Shown: in pieces, positions 34,645 through 44,399 of the stretch
How the letters are laid out: every line of letters begins with the position of its first letter
How positions within the stretch are numbered: the stretch's first letter is position 1
NCBI GenBank assembly: GCA_030765065.1
Contig: CM060985.1
Coordinates: 9,300,001 to 9,364,000, forward strand
DNA: 64,000 bases
Reading direction: 5' to 3'
Source of the DNA: Deroplatys truncata
Lineage: Eukaryota; Arthropoda; Insecta; Mantodea; Mantidae
Notes under the pieces: generated by a model
What the model was told of the DNA's origin: nothing
What the model saw: only the letters and a program-made list of their open reading frames with translations
Databases searched by the model: none
Translations under genes and position numbers: made by a program

Positions 34645-35687
34645 TGCGATAGTATTTATTAATGTTATTTATATTTGACATTATTGTAGCCCCACGTTGT
34701 GGTAGCCAATTTGTAATGGTATTACTTACAAATGTTTGTTTACATCAGTGTTGAAGCCATCTTGTGACGTCATTCATTTGTTCGGTTTGTAGCTCCATCT
34801 TGTGTTAGCAATTTGCATCAGTGTTAGTGTTTGAAAGAATTTTAAGTTTTGTTTACTGTCCTCCGGCTAGCTATTATTTCAGTCGAACATGTCTCTTGAT
34901 CAGGGTTGTGTAAACGGAAAGGAATCTTTTATCCAAAAATAACACTGATGAAGAAATTTGTTTTACACATTTATTGTCAAACACGTTAACTATCACATTT
35001 ATACATTGATCTTAACACTCGCCAAACTGAAACTGTTATAAAAAAACTTCTTACTGATCACTTTTAATTCGCGTACTTCAACTTTGTGTAATATTAACTT
35101 TACAACACTTTAGATTTTTCGTAACTTGTGAATCTATAGCCGACGTATCTCATACAAATATTTTGACGAACTGACGAACTGAAGACGACATGTAGTGTAC
35201 AAAGAATTTTGATGAACTGGCTGACTGAAGGCGACGTGTAATGTATTGAGAATTTTGATGAACTGAGCGACTGACTGACTTTACCTCTAACCTAGCTTCT
35301 ATTTATACTCCTGCATCCAGATACGCCTAAAGATTATAAATGAATTACTATTGGCTAATAAAACGCGCCAACATTAGCGTCTATTTTAATATCCAATGAA
35401 AATTATGAATACATATGCTTTAGGGAGAAAATATTCCAGAAGGTTCTCAACGGAAAAAACGCGCCAATATTACGTAACTTCCTCGTTTCCAATAATGATA
35501 AACAGCTCACCCCCCTCTTTGCATTATTGCGCGCTATTATTGACAGTTTCAGTAAGGCCGTATAAACTTATTTCCCAATAATAATTACAATTAATAAACA
35601 TCTGAAATCAATGTCACATAAAAATGCATATTCATATTACAATCATTATTTACATTTAAGTAATTTGTGATACAAATTACTGCATCA
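34645..35687 (-). repeat. 3' LTR
   Basis: On the minus strand: CCAAT (AGCCAATAG), TATA (GTATAAATAG near 35300) and an initiator region rich in TCAGT near 35270. A heat shock element is at 35434-35446. PPT-like GTGGGGCG lies just upstream at 35690-35698. Confidence 0.9.
35434..35446 (-). promoter_or_regulatory. Heat shock element in 3' LTR
   Basis: TTCcaGAAggTTC on the plus strand: three alternating units at 5-bp period, about 130 bp upstream of the TATA box of the LTR. Identical in the other LTR at 38961-38973. Confidence 0.55.
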
Positions 35688-36451
35688 TACGCCCCACTAG
35701 AAACATAATTATAAATATTTACAACTTGTTTGGAAATTTTATAATTGGGTTTTTAGTCTCCTAAATCTTGAAACACACGCTATCACTTTCACTTTACACT
35801 TCACACGCATTTAACACACGACATATGTTTTTTTTTTTTTTATCTTGCCACTACTTACTGGCCCTGGTTGAATGTGTTTAAACATTAATCTGACATTACA
35901 ATTTTTTATAGCAAATACTGCACCCTGAAGTATTTAATTACTGTTACAAAAAATGGTTTGCTTTCTTATATTGTTAACAAAAATTTATCAATTCAAGAAA
36001 TTTTTTTTTTTTATTATTAAACATATTAACAAAAAAAATATTCACCCTCTACACAAATATATTGATATCTCTTAAATCTAGACAATGTTTCACCTTTTCT
36101 GTTTGCTACATAAGTATTTTTTTTTTTTTTAATTATTTTTACCCATTTTTGTTATTTTGTACCTTATTTTAACAATACTCTTGGAATTGTATTTACGTAC
36201 TTTTAATTTAATATCATATTAAGTTTCAATCTTTGCATTCTTAATTTTCAAATGTTGTTACAGTTACTAAAAATTTAATTTTTTTTTTTTTTAATATTTA
36301 TTTCTTTTTATTTTTCTATTTTTTTTTTTCTGAATTTATTTTTGTTTTCTCATGACATATATATATATTTAGTTAACCCTCTTACGTTCCAATACATTTC
36401 TCTGCAAGTCATCTTTACCTATCCAGCATTTACTTTCCATCTCATTGTTAT
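35688..36451. other. AT-rich non-coding interior of LTR element
   Basis: Contains long T runs near 35827, 36001, 36117, 36280 and 36319. No pol remnant is seen, although this is where pol would be expected. Confidence 0.6.
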
Positions 36452-37591
36452 TTACCCTCCTGGATCAAATTGTCGGTGGCTAAACATTACTTGTAGCCGT
36501 ATCCTAACCTTCAAATTTTTGTTCATGAATAACCTCTTGTATTCATATGAAATTTCATCACATGATAACATTTGAAAACAATCTAAAGTTTCCTGAACAA
36601 TACATCTTTTAACAACTTTCATTTTCAATTCATCTGCTATCTTTTTAACTTGAGAATACTCTGACAAATCTGTAATAAACTGTACTGGACTGGAGTTTTC
36701 ATTTTGAACATCTTGGTACAATTTATTTCTTTGCATTACTGTCTCATTCTGTATTTCTGATATCTCCCCTCTGAAATTAACTTGCGCCTGATTCACATCT
36801 ACATTCATAACCTCTTTTATCTCTCTTATCTCACTTGTAATATTACTCATTCTACTACCTGACTCTGTACATTCTACATCAACATGTTCACTTTTAGTAT
36901 TAACCTCACTTTTTTTGTTACCTATTTCCCTGCTCATGTCTAGCATTTTCTTTGAAACTTCTATCTCACTTACTATTACTTCCTCATTTTCATCTCTCAG
37001 TTTTGGCATACTACTATCTAGCTTCATAACTTTCTTTTCAGTTTCTTCCCTGCTTTGATCTACTTTTTGCTCTAATATCTCATTACTCCTACCAATATCT
37101 TCAATTGATTTCCTATGATCTTTTTTTATATCTTCTCTCAATTCCTCAAAACTCTGATCTACTTTTTGTTCTACACTCTTAATAATATCTTCACTCAATT
37201 CCCTATGACTCTTTTGCATATCTTCATTGATTTGATCTATTTTCTTACTAAGATCTTCCCTCATTTCCCTATTATTCTTTTGCATATCTTCCCTGTTTTG
37301 ATCTATTTTCTTACTAAGATCTTCCCTCATTTCCCTATTATTCTTTTCCATATTCTCATTCAAATTTTTCAGCATTTCCATAATCATACTAGTATCAAGA
37401 TTAACATTTCCTGCTATTCTATTCTGACTTTCTGCACTAACATTTCCACCCTCAAATCCTAAAAAGTTTGAGCTATTTTCTGTAACATGTATTGAATTAC
37501 AGCTAACTGTTACATTATCTCCCTCCATAATTATTTCTTCTGAATTATTAGTAGCCATTGTTTTCTTTATCCTACCACTCCTTAAGTACAT
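36452..37591 (-). CDS. Gag-like coiled-coil protein of LTR element (379 aa)
   Basis: An intact 379-codon frame starting MYLRSGRIKKTM. The N-terminus LRSGR resembles short basic starts seen in some insect retrotransposon Gag proteins. Residues of about 70-230 are a long, strongly charged coiled coil with an internal repeat: NNREMREDLSKKIDQ occurs twice, with further variants, at a period of about 18-19 residues. The last 60 residues (from about DELKMKVVKRCIVQ) are non-repetitive and may be the remains of a capsid-like region. There is no zinc knuckle. It lies between the leader and the AT-rich interior, where gag should be. Function is inferred from position only. Confidence 0.7.
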   Translation of the reverse strand: MYLRSGRIKKTMATNNSEEIIMEGDNVTVSCNSIHVTENSSNFLGFEGGNVSAESQNRIAGNVNLDTSMIMEMLKNLNENMEKNNREMREDLSKKIDQNREDMQKNNREMREDLSKKIDQINEDMQKSHRELSEDIIKSVEQKVDQSFEELREDIKKDHRKSIEDIGRSNEILEQKVDQSREETEKKVMKLDSSMPKLRDENEEVIVSEIEVSKKMLDMSREIGNKKSEVNTKSEHVDVECTESGSRMSNITSEIREIKEVMNVDVNQAQVNFRGEISEIQNETVMQRNKLYQDVQNENSSPVQFITDLSEYSQVKKIADELKMKVVKRCIVQETLDCFQMLSCDEISYEYKRLFMNKNLKVRIRLQVMFSHRQFDPGG

Positions 37592-37869
37592 TTGAAGGTT
37601 ACAATTTTGTTTTCTAAAAAAAAATTACGATACTCTAACCTTTGTGATGCTGTCTGTTGCTGTTACATTGATGTCCAGCTTCCTGCCCCTCTCTCCTAGA
37701 TTTGTATGTCGCTTCTGCGTTGTGTTATGATGAGTCTAGTCGTTTTGTTGTCCTGTAGTTTGAATTTCCCTGTTGCCTTGTAATCTCGGAATTATGATGT
37801 CCAATCATCCGCGTAGTCTGTCGTCCCTGTTGTTTCTGGAATCTGCGTCTTGTAGATCATTTCACTGCT

Positions 37870-37970
37870 GCATTCGTTCTACGTCCTGGTTCCTTTCCTG
37901 GTCACTCTGCTACTTCCTGGTCACTCTGCTCCTTTCCTGGTCATCGTGTGCCTTTCCTGGTTACTCTGCC
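37870..37970. repeat. Short tandem repeat in leader
   Basis: Four to five copies of a unit like CCTTTCCTGGTCACTCTGCT with varying length (about 20-28 bp), between the gag start and the primer-binding-like cluster. Confidence 0.75.
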
Positions 37971-38239
37971 CCACGTTCTGGGTGCCAATTTGTGATATCA
38001 CATATATTGCTTACGTAATATGTTTTTACGTAAATTATTAGAACTTGAAGATCTTATATTGTGCTGCTTTTGTTTTGTTTGGTTACATAATTTTAACTGC
38101 CCCACGTATGGGAGCCAATTTGCGAGTGTATTATTTGTATATGTTTTGAGCCCCACGTTGTGGTAGCCACATGCGATAGTATTTATTAATGTTATTTATA
38201 TTTGACATTATTGTAGCCCCACATTGTGGTAGCCAATTT
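37968..38239 (-). other. Cluster of four LTR-end/primer-binding-like modules
   Basis: On the minus strand the pattern 'CA, AAT, TGGC…ACGTGGGGC' occurs at 38216-38239 (inside the LTR), 38150-38173 (at the real LTR end, with TG instead of AAT), 38099-38123 and 37968-37994. The core variants are TGGCTACCACAACGTGGGGC (twice, one with a substitution in this LTR), TGGCTCCCATACGTGGGGC and TGGCACCCAGAACGTGGGGC. Confidence 0.75.
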
Positions 38240-39214
38240 GTAACGGTATTACTTACAAATGTTTATTTACATCAGTGTTGAAGCCATCTTGTGACGTCAT
38301 TCATTTGTTCGGTTTGTAGCTCCATCTTGTGTTAGCAATTTGCATCAGTGTTAGTGTTTGAAAGAATTTTAAGTTTTGTTTACTGTCCTCCAGCTAGCTA
38401 TTATTTCAGTCGAACATGTCTCTTGATCAGGGTTGTGTAAACGGAAAGGAATCTTTTATCCAAAAATAACACTGATGAAGAAATTTGTTTTACACATTTA
38501 TTGTCAAACACGTTAACTATCACATTTATACATTGATCTTAACACTCGCCAAACTGAAACTGTTATAAAAAAACTTCTTACTGATCACTTTTAATTCGCG
38601 TACTTCAACTTTGTGTAATATTAACTTTACAACACTTTAGATTTTTCGTAACTTGTGAATCTATAGCCGACGTATCTCATACAAATATTTTGACGAACTG
38701 ACGAACTGAAGACGACATGTAGTGTAGAAAGAATTTTGATGAACTGGCTGACTGAAGGCGACATGTAATGTATTGAGAATTTTGATGAACTGAGCAACTG
38801 ACTGACTTTACCTCTAACCTAGCTTCTATTTATACTCCTGCATCCAGATACGCCTAAAGATTATAAATGAATTACTATTGGCTAATAAAACGCGCCAACA
38901 TTAGCGTCTATTTTAATATCCAATGAAAATTATGAATACATATGCTTTAGGGAGAAAATATTCCAGAAGGTTCTCAACGGAAAAAACGCGCCAATATTAC
39001 GTAACTTCCTCGTTTCCAATAATGATAAACAGCTCACCCCCCTCTTTGCATTATTGCGCGCTATTATTAACAGTTTCAGTAAGGCCGTATAAACTTATTT
39101 CCCAATAATAATTACAATTAATAAACATCTGAAATCAATGTCACATAAAAATGCATATTCATATTACAATCATTATTTACATTTAAGTAATTTGTGATAC
39201 AAATTACTGCATCA
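38172..39214 (-). repeat. 5' LTR
   Basis: Direct repeat of 34645-35687, same length, 8 substitutions seen. Carries the same CCAAT, TATA and heat shock elements. Because the element is on the minus strand this copy would drive its transcription. Confidence 0.9.
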
Positions 39215-39218
39215 ACTT

Positions 39219-39305
39219 TGCTTCTGAAGGAAGCCATGCTAAGCATTTTGACGCCCAAAAAAATCCATCGACCTCCACTGGATTTGAAACCGCAACCTCG
39301 GGAAC
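39219..39305 (-). repeat. SINE family 2, head part
   Basis: Continues the SINE interrupted at 34644: GAAGGAAGCCATGCTAAGC, CCTCCACTGG, and B-box-like GGTTTCAAATCC on the minus strand. R sequence resumes after it. Confidence 0.8.
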
Positions 39306-40555
39306 TAGAGTACCTCAGATATGGCTGATATCATACAAAAGATTCTGATGTGTTACATTCACATGACCTTCTCACCTACTGTTATTTATTTATACACAGC
39401 TTCTTCAAAACATTCTTACAAAGCTTATTTTTCTATCTGCTTTAAATTAATTGTGATAGAAATGTGCATACACAGTTTCTTTCATTATACATTTTGTTTT
39501 AGGTACAAAGTGGATAAAATGGACAAATGTTTAAAAGCATGTTGTTATACACTAGTATTGGAATTCTATGCTGTTTAGCGACATCATGAGAAACAAGTGA
39601 ATGATGATAGCAGTATAAAAAAAATGACAAGTATTGAACAATTCTAACCAACATTAAAGCATATCTCAGAAGTAGCTGATGCGACAGAAAAACTATTTTA
39701 AATAAACTGTGTGTTTTAAAGATATCTACGTCTTTTGAGTAGTACATCTTTGTTTATTTCTTATACATGTAATTTGCATTACATTAAATTATAGAAAATT
39801 CCACTAGAATGAAAAGAACTATACAGACTATTCCCAGCAAATTCAGCATATACATTTGTCATGTAAATAGTTTAAACATTAGATATTTTAATCAAAACCA
39901 ATAACGCCATTTTTGAGAAAATACAAACTTTGAAAATTTTTTATGCAAAAGGTAGATTGCAGTGAGAATATGTGCTTAAGAATTTTCATATTGCTTCTTT
40001 GGAAGATGCTGAACCTAAATACCAAATTTTTTATTTATTGCACATTTCGTTTTTGCATTATGCTGTTCACAAACACATGTATCTTATTCTAAAAAGGCTT
40101 ATTTTGGGTACAGGGGTTCTTAAAACATGAATTTCCAGTGAAATCTTGGTATCAAATTTTTGGGTGGAATACAATACTGCCTGCACTTACTGTAACTACG
40201 CGGTAAAAAGTTATTTGAAATAAATTATGTGTTTTAAAGATATCTTTCTTTTTTTGTGAATAGCTTTTTTTTTGACTATCCCTTATGGCCTAACAATAAC
40301 ACAAAATTCATTGTGAATGAAGTAGACTTCACAGGCTGCTTGCAGAAAGTTTAAGACAACATTTAATTTGAAAATCTTAACACACCATGCATGCGAAAGA
40401 CAAACAATTTTTCTAATTAGCAGTGCCTAAAAACATGTATTTCTGGAGAAATCTTGTTGGGTGGAATACAATACCTCCTCTACTAGGTACATGGTAGAGC
40501 AAGTAAAAATGCTCACACAATTTTAATTATATGTACGAGAATCATAAAACATTAC

Positions 40556-40673
40556 CTATAAGCATGTGTGACATGACCTTCGCCATGCCCTTTGTGAGTT
40601 CATAGATGTGCAGCTCCACTGGAGCACCAACGTCGTCCTCTTTTTCCATGGAATGCTCTTTACTTCCCGTTGC
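40556..40673 (-). CDS. DESI1: DeSI-1 (PPPDE peptidase) first coding exon
   Basis: This 118-nt exon has acceptor AG at 40674-40675 (TTGTTGCAG) and donor GTAAT at 40554-40555. The likely start is the ATG at 40649-40647. From there it reads MEKEDDVGAPVELHIYELTK, then GMAKVMSHMLI, and one base of a Gly codon. Vertebrate DeSI-1 begins with about the same number of residues before VKLYVYDLSKGLAR, which supports this start. The 24 nt before the ATG are open in frame, so a longer N-terminus cannot be fully excluded, but an upstream 5' untranslated exon fits better. This exon gives the first beta-strand of the PPPDE fold, and its downstream phase matches 27510-27601. Confidence 0.92.
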
Positions 40674-40960
40674 CTGCAACAACAGAAACAGTTGCTGAAC
40701 AAACATTCACAACAACAGCCTGGTAAGTCAGAATTAGGTGTTCCAAAAAAGTCTAAGCTTTCTTGTTGTATTTATTAAAAGCAAAAGCCACAGCTCTGAC
40801 TACATTATCTGCAGAGATATTTCTCTCGGTGTCATTCGCTCACCACTTTATGAGCAAAATACTGTTTGCTTTCTATGGCATTAATAGAAATTAACATACC
40901 AGTAAAATGTCCTATAGTACACAAACTTGTATCCTTTCCTTATGCTTGTTATGTGATAGG
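40674..40960. other. Intron end before the first coding exon
   Basis: Acceptor region and AT-rich sequence; no element recognised. Confidence 0.4.
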
Positions 40961-41690
40961 AACCATACTTTTTCTTATGGTAACTAGTTTATGTACACAA
41001 AGATAATGATAATCAAAAAAAATTTTTTTTTTTTTGCGGGTCACTATATGCTGGCCTTGAAATTCCATGCCCTTCTCATGCATTGCAAGAACCAACTGAA
41101 TAACTATAGTACTTTAAAAATGAACTAAAGCATCCAAAAAAGGTTTTTTGAAATAAATTGTGTGCTTTAAAGAGAGATAGCTTTTTTTTGTGTAGTACGT
41201 TTTTGTTTATAGCTTATGGTTTACCAGTTATACAACATTATACAGAATTCGTTCACAATAAAGAGGAACTCATGGGCTATTCCCAAAAATTCAAGATATG
41301 CATTTTATTTGTTATGTAAATGTCTTAAATATGTAATATTTTAATGGAAATGAGCCATTTTTGTGAAAATCTCAAATTTTAAAAAATGTTCCATGTAAAG
41401 GGTACTTTAGGGTGTGGAGGATTTTCAGAAAATTTTCGTGTTGCATTTTGAAGAAACTGAACTAAATACCAAGTCTGATTTTTATCTAACGTTTTGCTTT
41501 TGATTTATGCAGTTCACAGATACAGTGACCTTTCCCTTAAAATGTTTCTTTTGGATTATGGGGTCTCACAACATGTATTTCTGGTGAAATATCGATATAG
41601 AATTTTGGGGGGAATACAATACTTGTACTACGTACTGTTAATTCGCTGCTATGAAGGAGCTGCATGTTTTCCTCTTCTGCGCTGGACTCA
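40960..41690 (+). repeat. Repeat R, 5'-truncated copy
   Basis: Starts within R (CACTATATGCTGGCCTTGAA) and follows it to the AATACAATACTTG end. A direct neighbour of the copy ending at 40530, with coding exon 1 of DESI1 between them. Confidence 0.75.
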
Positions 41691-41699
41691 AAATTCGCT

Positions 41700-42220
41700 A
41701 ACCGAACTCTCATTTTGCCCTTCTACACGGTGTTAAAAATATTAGATTGCGTTTCGGAAATGACAGGAAAGGTGATAACGCAGTATTATTAGGTTTATTT
41801 CGGTAATATTTGAAATTAAGAAGCTTTTAGAAAATGTTATAACCGAAAGCATTAATGCCTGCGTATTTAAGTGCACTAATGGCGTGTTGCAGTGCCAAGA
41901 CAAACTGGGCTACTTCCTCATTGCACGTCACTGACCAGCGTGCCCTTTTGAGCGTCAACAAAACTTCAGTAACGCGAGGTGAGATGATTCTCTAAAGCGT
42001 GTATCTGATACTGTAAAGATACACCTTCGTTGGCAATAATCCCGTGCTTATGGCGTGTAATTTTTCTTGAGTGATATACTTGCGTTCAAACTGCGGCATA
42101 CTGGGCCTACCCGAGGCCCATTACAGAGATATTCCTGTGCAGATGAAATGATCCCACGCCGGTATCTGTTCTAAAAAATTTTCTCTGTCACAGTATTTTT
42201 TTTCATTCTACAGAGTATTT
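41700..42220. other. Intronic stretch, unassigned
   Basis: No terminal repeats, tRNA-like boxes or coding motifs recognised. Confidence 0.35.
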
Positions 42221-42233
42221 CTCTATGTTGGAT

Positions 42234-42456
42234 GCGGAGGGCGGTTTTTGGGGCATAAAAATCCTAGCATGGCTTCCTTCGGAAGGGAAGTAAAGCTGGC
42301 GGTGGCGTGTCGTAGATTTACGACACGTAAAAGAACCTCAAGCGTAATAAAGAGGCCTCTGAGCAACATTTCTGGTCTTTCACGCCCAATATAGAATGGG
42401 ACGCTACGAACCATAGTAGTTAAAGCGAATTTAAATAAAACTCAATTTAATTTTGT
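42234..42456 (+). repeat. SINE family 2, head-truncated
   Basis: Flanked by a perfect 12-bp duplication TCTATGTTGGAT (42222-42233 and 42457-42468). It lacks the tRNA-like head and ends AATAAAACTCAATTTAATTT. Confidence 0.9.
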
Positions 42457-42469
42457 TCTATGTTGGATT

Positions 42470-43409
42470 GATTTTGCATAACCTTAAAAGCATATACGTA
42501 AAATCAGCTCCTATACTTTTAAGAAATTTGTAATATGCCAATCTTTCGAATGGTGCATTTACAAAGCTGTTTTGAATTAGTATTGTCCTAATATCAATTA
42601 TTATATGAGGTACAAGTGCTTACATGTGAAGATTTTCTATATAGAATCATAAGTTTTGTTTTAAAACTCATTTTGGATTTATTTTAGTAGCCTTAAAAGT
42701 GCATTGTACTGCCTCCTATGCTTAATGATAAACTGTAAATAGGTTTATAATACAGCGAATCTTCGAGTATTGTTAAATTGAGATTGCCCATAGCAATTAA
42801 AACATCTAAGTAGCTAGAAGAATATTCGTTTATATTTTTCGTCGTGTAACATGCGATGTGCAAATATTTGTCAGGAGGGGGGAGAAAAAAAAAAGCTTTT
42901 GTCCTAATTTACGACTTATTTAATTCTATGTTTATTGTTTTGTTTTATGGGAACCCCAAAAGTTGAGGAAGACTACCGAATGAATCCATTTGTCGCAAAA
43001 TATCGGTCTCCATTCCAGTATCCTTCTGTGTGGTTATCCATCGGATTACATGGCACCAATATACTCGGTGTGGTGCGAAAACGGTTTACGTTATAATACA
43101 ACTGTTACCACTGCTCACCCATATGCAGCTGAGATTTCTAGAAGGCAGAGGATGAGCGTCCATGTTCTGACTGCAAAGTTTCTCTCCGCGTAATTTGACC
43201 AAAGTCTGCAACTATTATCTGATGATTATCACTTCCTAGAAGACAATAATTATTCCATAGTCCAGCCGCCATTTGTTAACATCCAAGGCATTCCAAAACG
43301 CCATTGTTTTCCATTTAAACTGAAAAGGTTAGTAATCAAATGATTGAAATCCATAATAAAAGCTTTCATTTCCAATTTTTTAAGACAAAAGACTTACAAC
43401 TGTTAAAAA
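42470..43409. other. Intronic stretch, unassigned
   Basis: AT-rich with a purine run at 42876-42893. No element recognised. Confidence 0.35.
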
Positions 43410-43732
43410 ATATTGTGACTTCAAGTTTTTCAACTGTCATTCAGTTCTCACTGCCACTGTTTTGTTTTATGTCGTTCGCCTTCACTGGGACTTAACTTAG
43501 TTCACACAATCACTTAACTAAGGTGAACTAGTTCAATTCTCCGTCACGTCACTTCACTTCACTTCCTTCGGGACGCAGCCTCTTCACGCCGGACGGTTCA
43601 CTCGGGAGTCGAACACAAATCCTCTCCAACCGTCGCCCAACGGTAATATTCGCTGCACGTCACCAACTCGCTCGCAGAATCGCTCTTGATGTCGCCCCAG
43701 AAGCGCAGTGTCTGTCCGCGAGAGCGCTCGCG

Positions 43733-43738
43733 TATATA
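43733..43738 (-). promoter_or_regulatory. TATA box of the solo LTR
   Basis: CCTATATACG on the minus strand. A start site would be expected about 25-30 bp further, near 43705-43710. The heat shock units lie on its upstream side only if transcription is leftward, which fixes the direction. Confidence 0.6.
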
Positions 43739-43745
43739 GGCAGTG

Positions 43746-43780
43746 GAATCTTCCATAGAAGATTCTCGAACGTTCTAGAA
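43746..43780 (-). promoter_or_regulatory. Seven-unit heat shock element array
   Basis: GAA/TTC units start at 43746 and 43751, then after a phase slip at 43758, 43763, 43768, 43773 and 43778. The last five alternate GAA, TTC, GAA, TTC, GAA with the exact 5-bp period bound by HSF trimers. The array is 8 bp from the TATA box. Confidence 0.8.
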
Positions 43781-43829
43781 CTATTTTGACACACTTTCTG
43801 TAGGAGGAGGAGGAGGAGGGAGATAAAGC

Positions 43830-43842
43830 TTCCAGAAAATTC
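43830..43842 (-). promoter_or_regulatory. Distal heat shock element
   Basis: TTCcaGAAaaTTC on the plus strand, three units at 5-bp period, about 50 bp upstream of the main array. Confidence 0.65.
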
Positions 43843-44189
43843 TAGTTATCTCCCGATAGAGCGCCCGGTGTTTATGCTGGCAAGCGGCCGTTATCTTGTT
43901 TACTCGGACCGCTCGGCGTCGACCTCCAGATAACTTTGGGTTAAAGCCGCTGCGTCACAATATTTTTGCAAGAGAAAACTAAACTAAAATAAAATAAAAT
44001 CTAGTTCAACATAAGATGTGATTAAATTTTAAAAAAAAGTTTCATGTAGTTACACTGAATAATTTCTAAGAAAAATGTACCTGAATTCAGATAAATGAAC
44101 AATGTTGAGATAGGCAGTACGTAGTCCTCTTAAAATACGTACATTACAATTAGAGCGTTCGCAATTAAGACCCGTAACACGCTAGAGTG

Positions 44190-44395
44190 AAGCTGAAGTT
44201 TTCCTCTCGGACTTCTTGACGGAGACAAGTTTCATCAAACTTCCACCTGGCTAGAAGCCCGAAAAAGCTTCCAATATATCTGCAGATGTTTTCAGACTAT
44301 CCGTGCCATGTAATCCAATGGAATCACTTTGGTCCGATTCAACAGACATCTCTCAGTAATCAAGCCATATTTTGGGACATTGATTTATTTAGCAG
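44190..44395 (+). repeat. Dispersed repeat T (copy 2)
   Basis: Homologous to 8860-9085 in the same orientation. No coding or SINE features. Confidence 0.7.
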
Positions 44396-44399
44396 CATT

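Larger units (their letters stand above)
34645..39214 (-). mobile_element. Young LTR retroelement with gag-like coding only (4.57 kb)
   Basis: Two direct 1043-bp terminal repeats (34645-35687 and 38172-39214) bound a 2.5-kb interior, with the 4-bp target duplication ACTT at 34641-34644 and 39215-39218. On the minus strand each LTR begins TGATGCAG and ends CTATCGCA. I count 8 differences between the LTRs, about 0.8%, so insertion is recent. The only sizeable frame is at 36452-37591. No protease, reverse transcriptase, RNase H or integrase could be found, so the copy must depend on proteins from another element. The 4-bp duplication and layout fit the Ty3/gypsy group, but lineage is uncertain without pol. 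Confidence 0.92.
33640..40530 (+). repeat. Repeat R copy that hosts nested insertions
   Basis: R sequence occupies about 33640-33724, 34271-34490 and 39306-40530, with collinear landmarks (TGCATTACACATTTCGTTG, AGTCAAATGTTTGCTATAGC, then GTTTTAAAGATATCTACG, TGAATTTCCAGTGAAATC). It is interrupted by the SINE at 33725-34270 and by the SINE at 34490 that is itself split by an LTR element. Confidence 0.75.
43414..43959 (-). mobile_element. Solo LTR with heat-shock-type promoter in DESI1 intron
   Basis: 546 bp, starting TGTGACGCAGC and ending GTCACA on the minus strand, flanked by the 4-bp duplication ATAT (43410-43413 and 43960-43963). It carries two groups of heat shock units, a TATATA box at 43733-43738 and a GC-rich 200-bp stretch downstream that would be the transcribed R-U5 part. 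No interior remains. The orientation is the same as DESI1, and the first coding exon (40673) is 2.7 kb downstream. It is probably related to the LTR at 23689-24062. Confidence 0.87.

Noticed and set aside
37115-37462. 115-codon plus-strand frame rich in Phe, Ile and Leu
   Set aside because: It is the antisense shadow of the repetitive coiled-coil gag-like gene.
35396-39108. Identical 61-codon frames at 35396 and 38923
   Set aside because: They are the same stretch of the two LTRs, antisense to the element, with no gene-like features.
43480-43845. Hsp70-like promoter (heat shock elements, TATA, long GC-rich leader)
   Set aside because: The segment ends in TGTGAC/GTCACA with a 4-bp target duplication and no heat shock protein coding follows, so it is a solo LTR rather than a heat shock gene.
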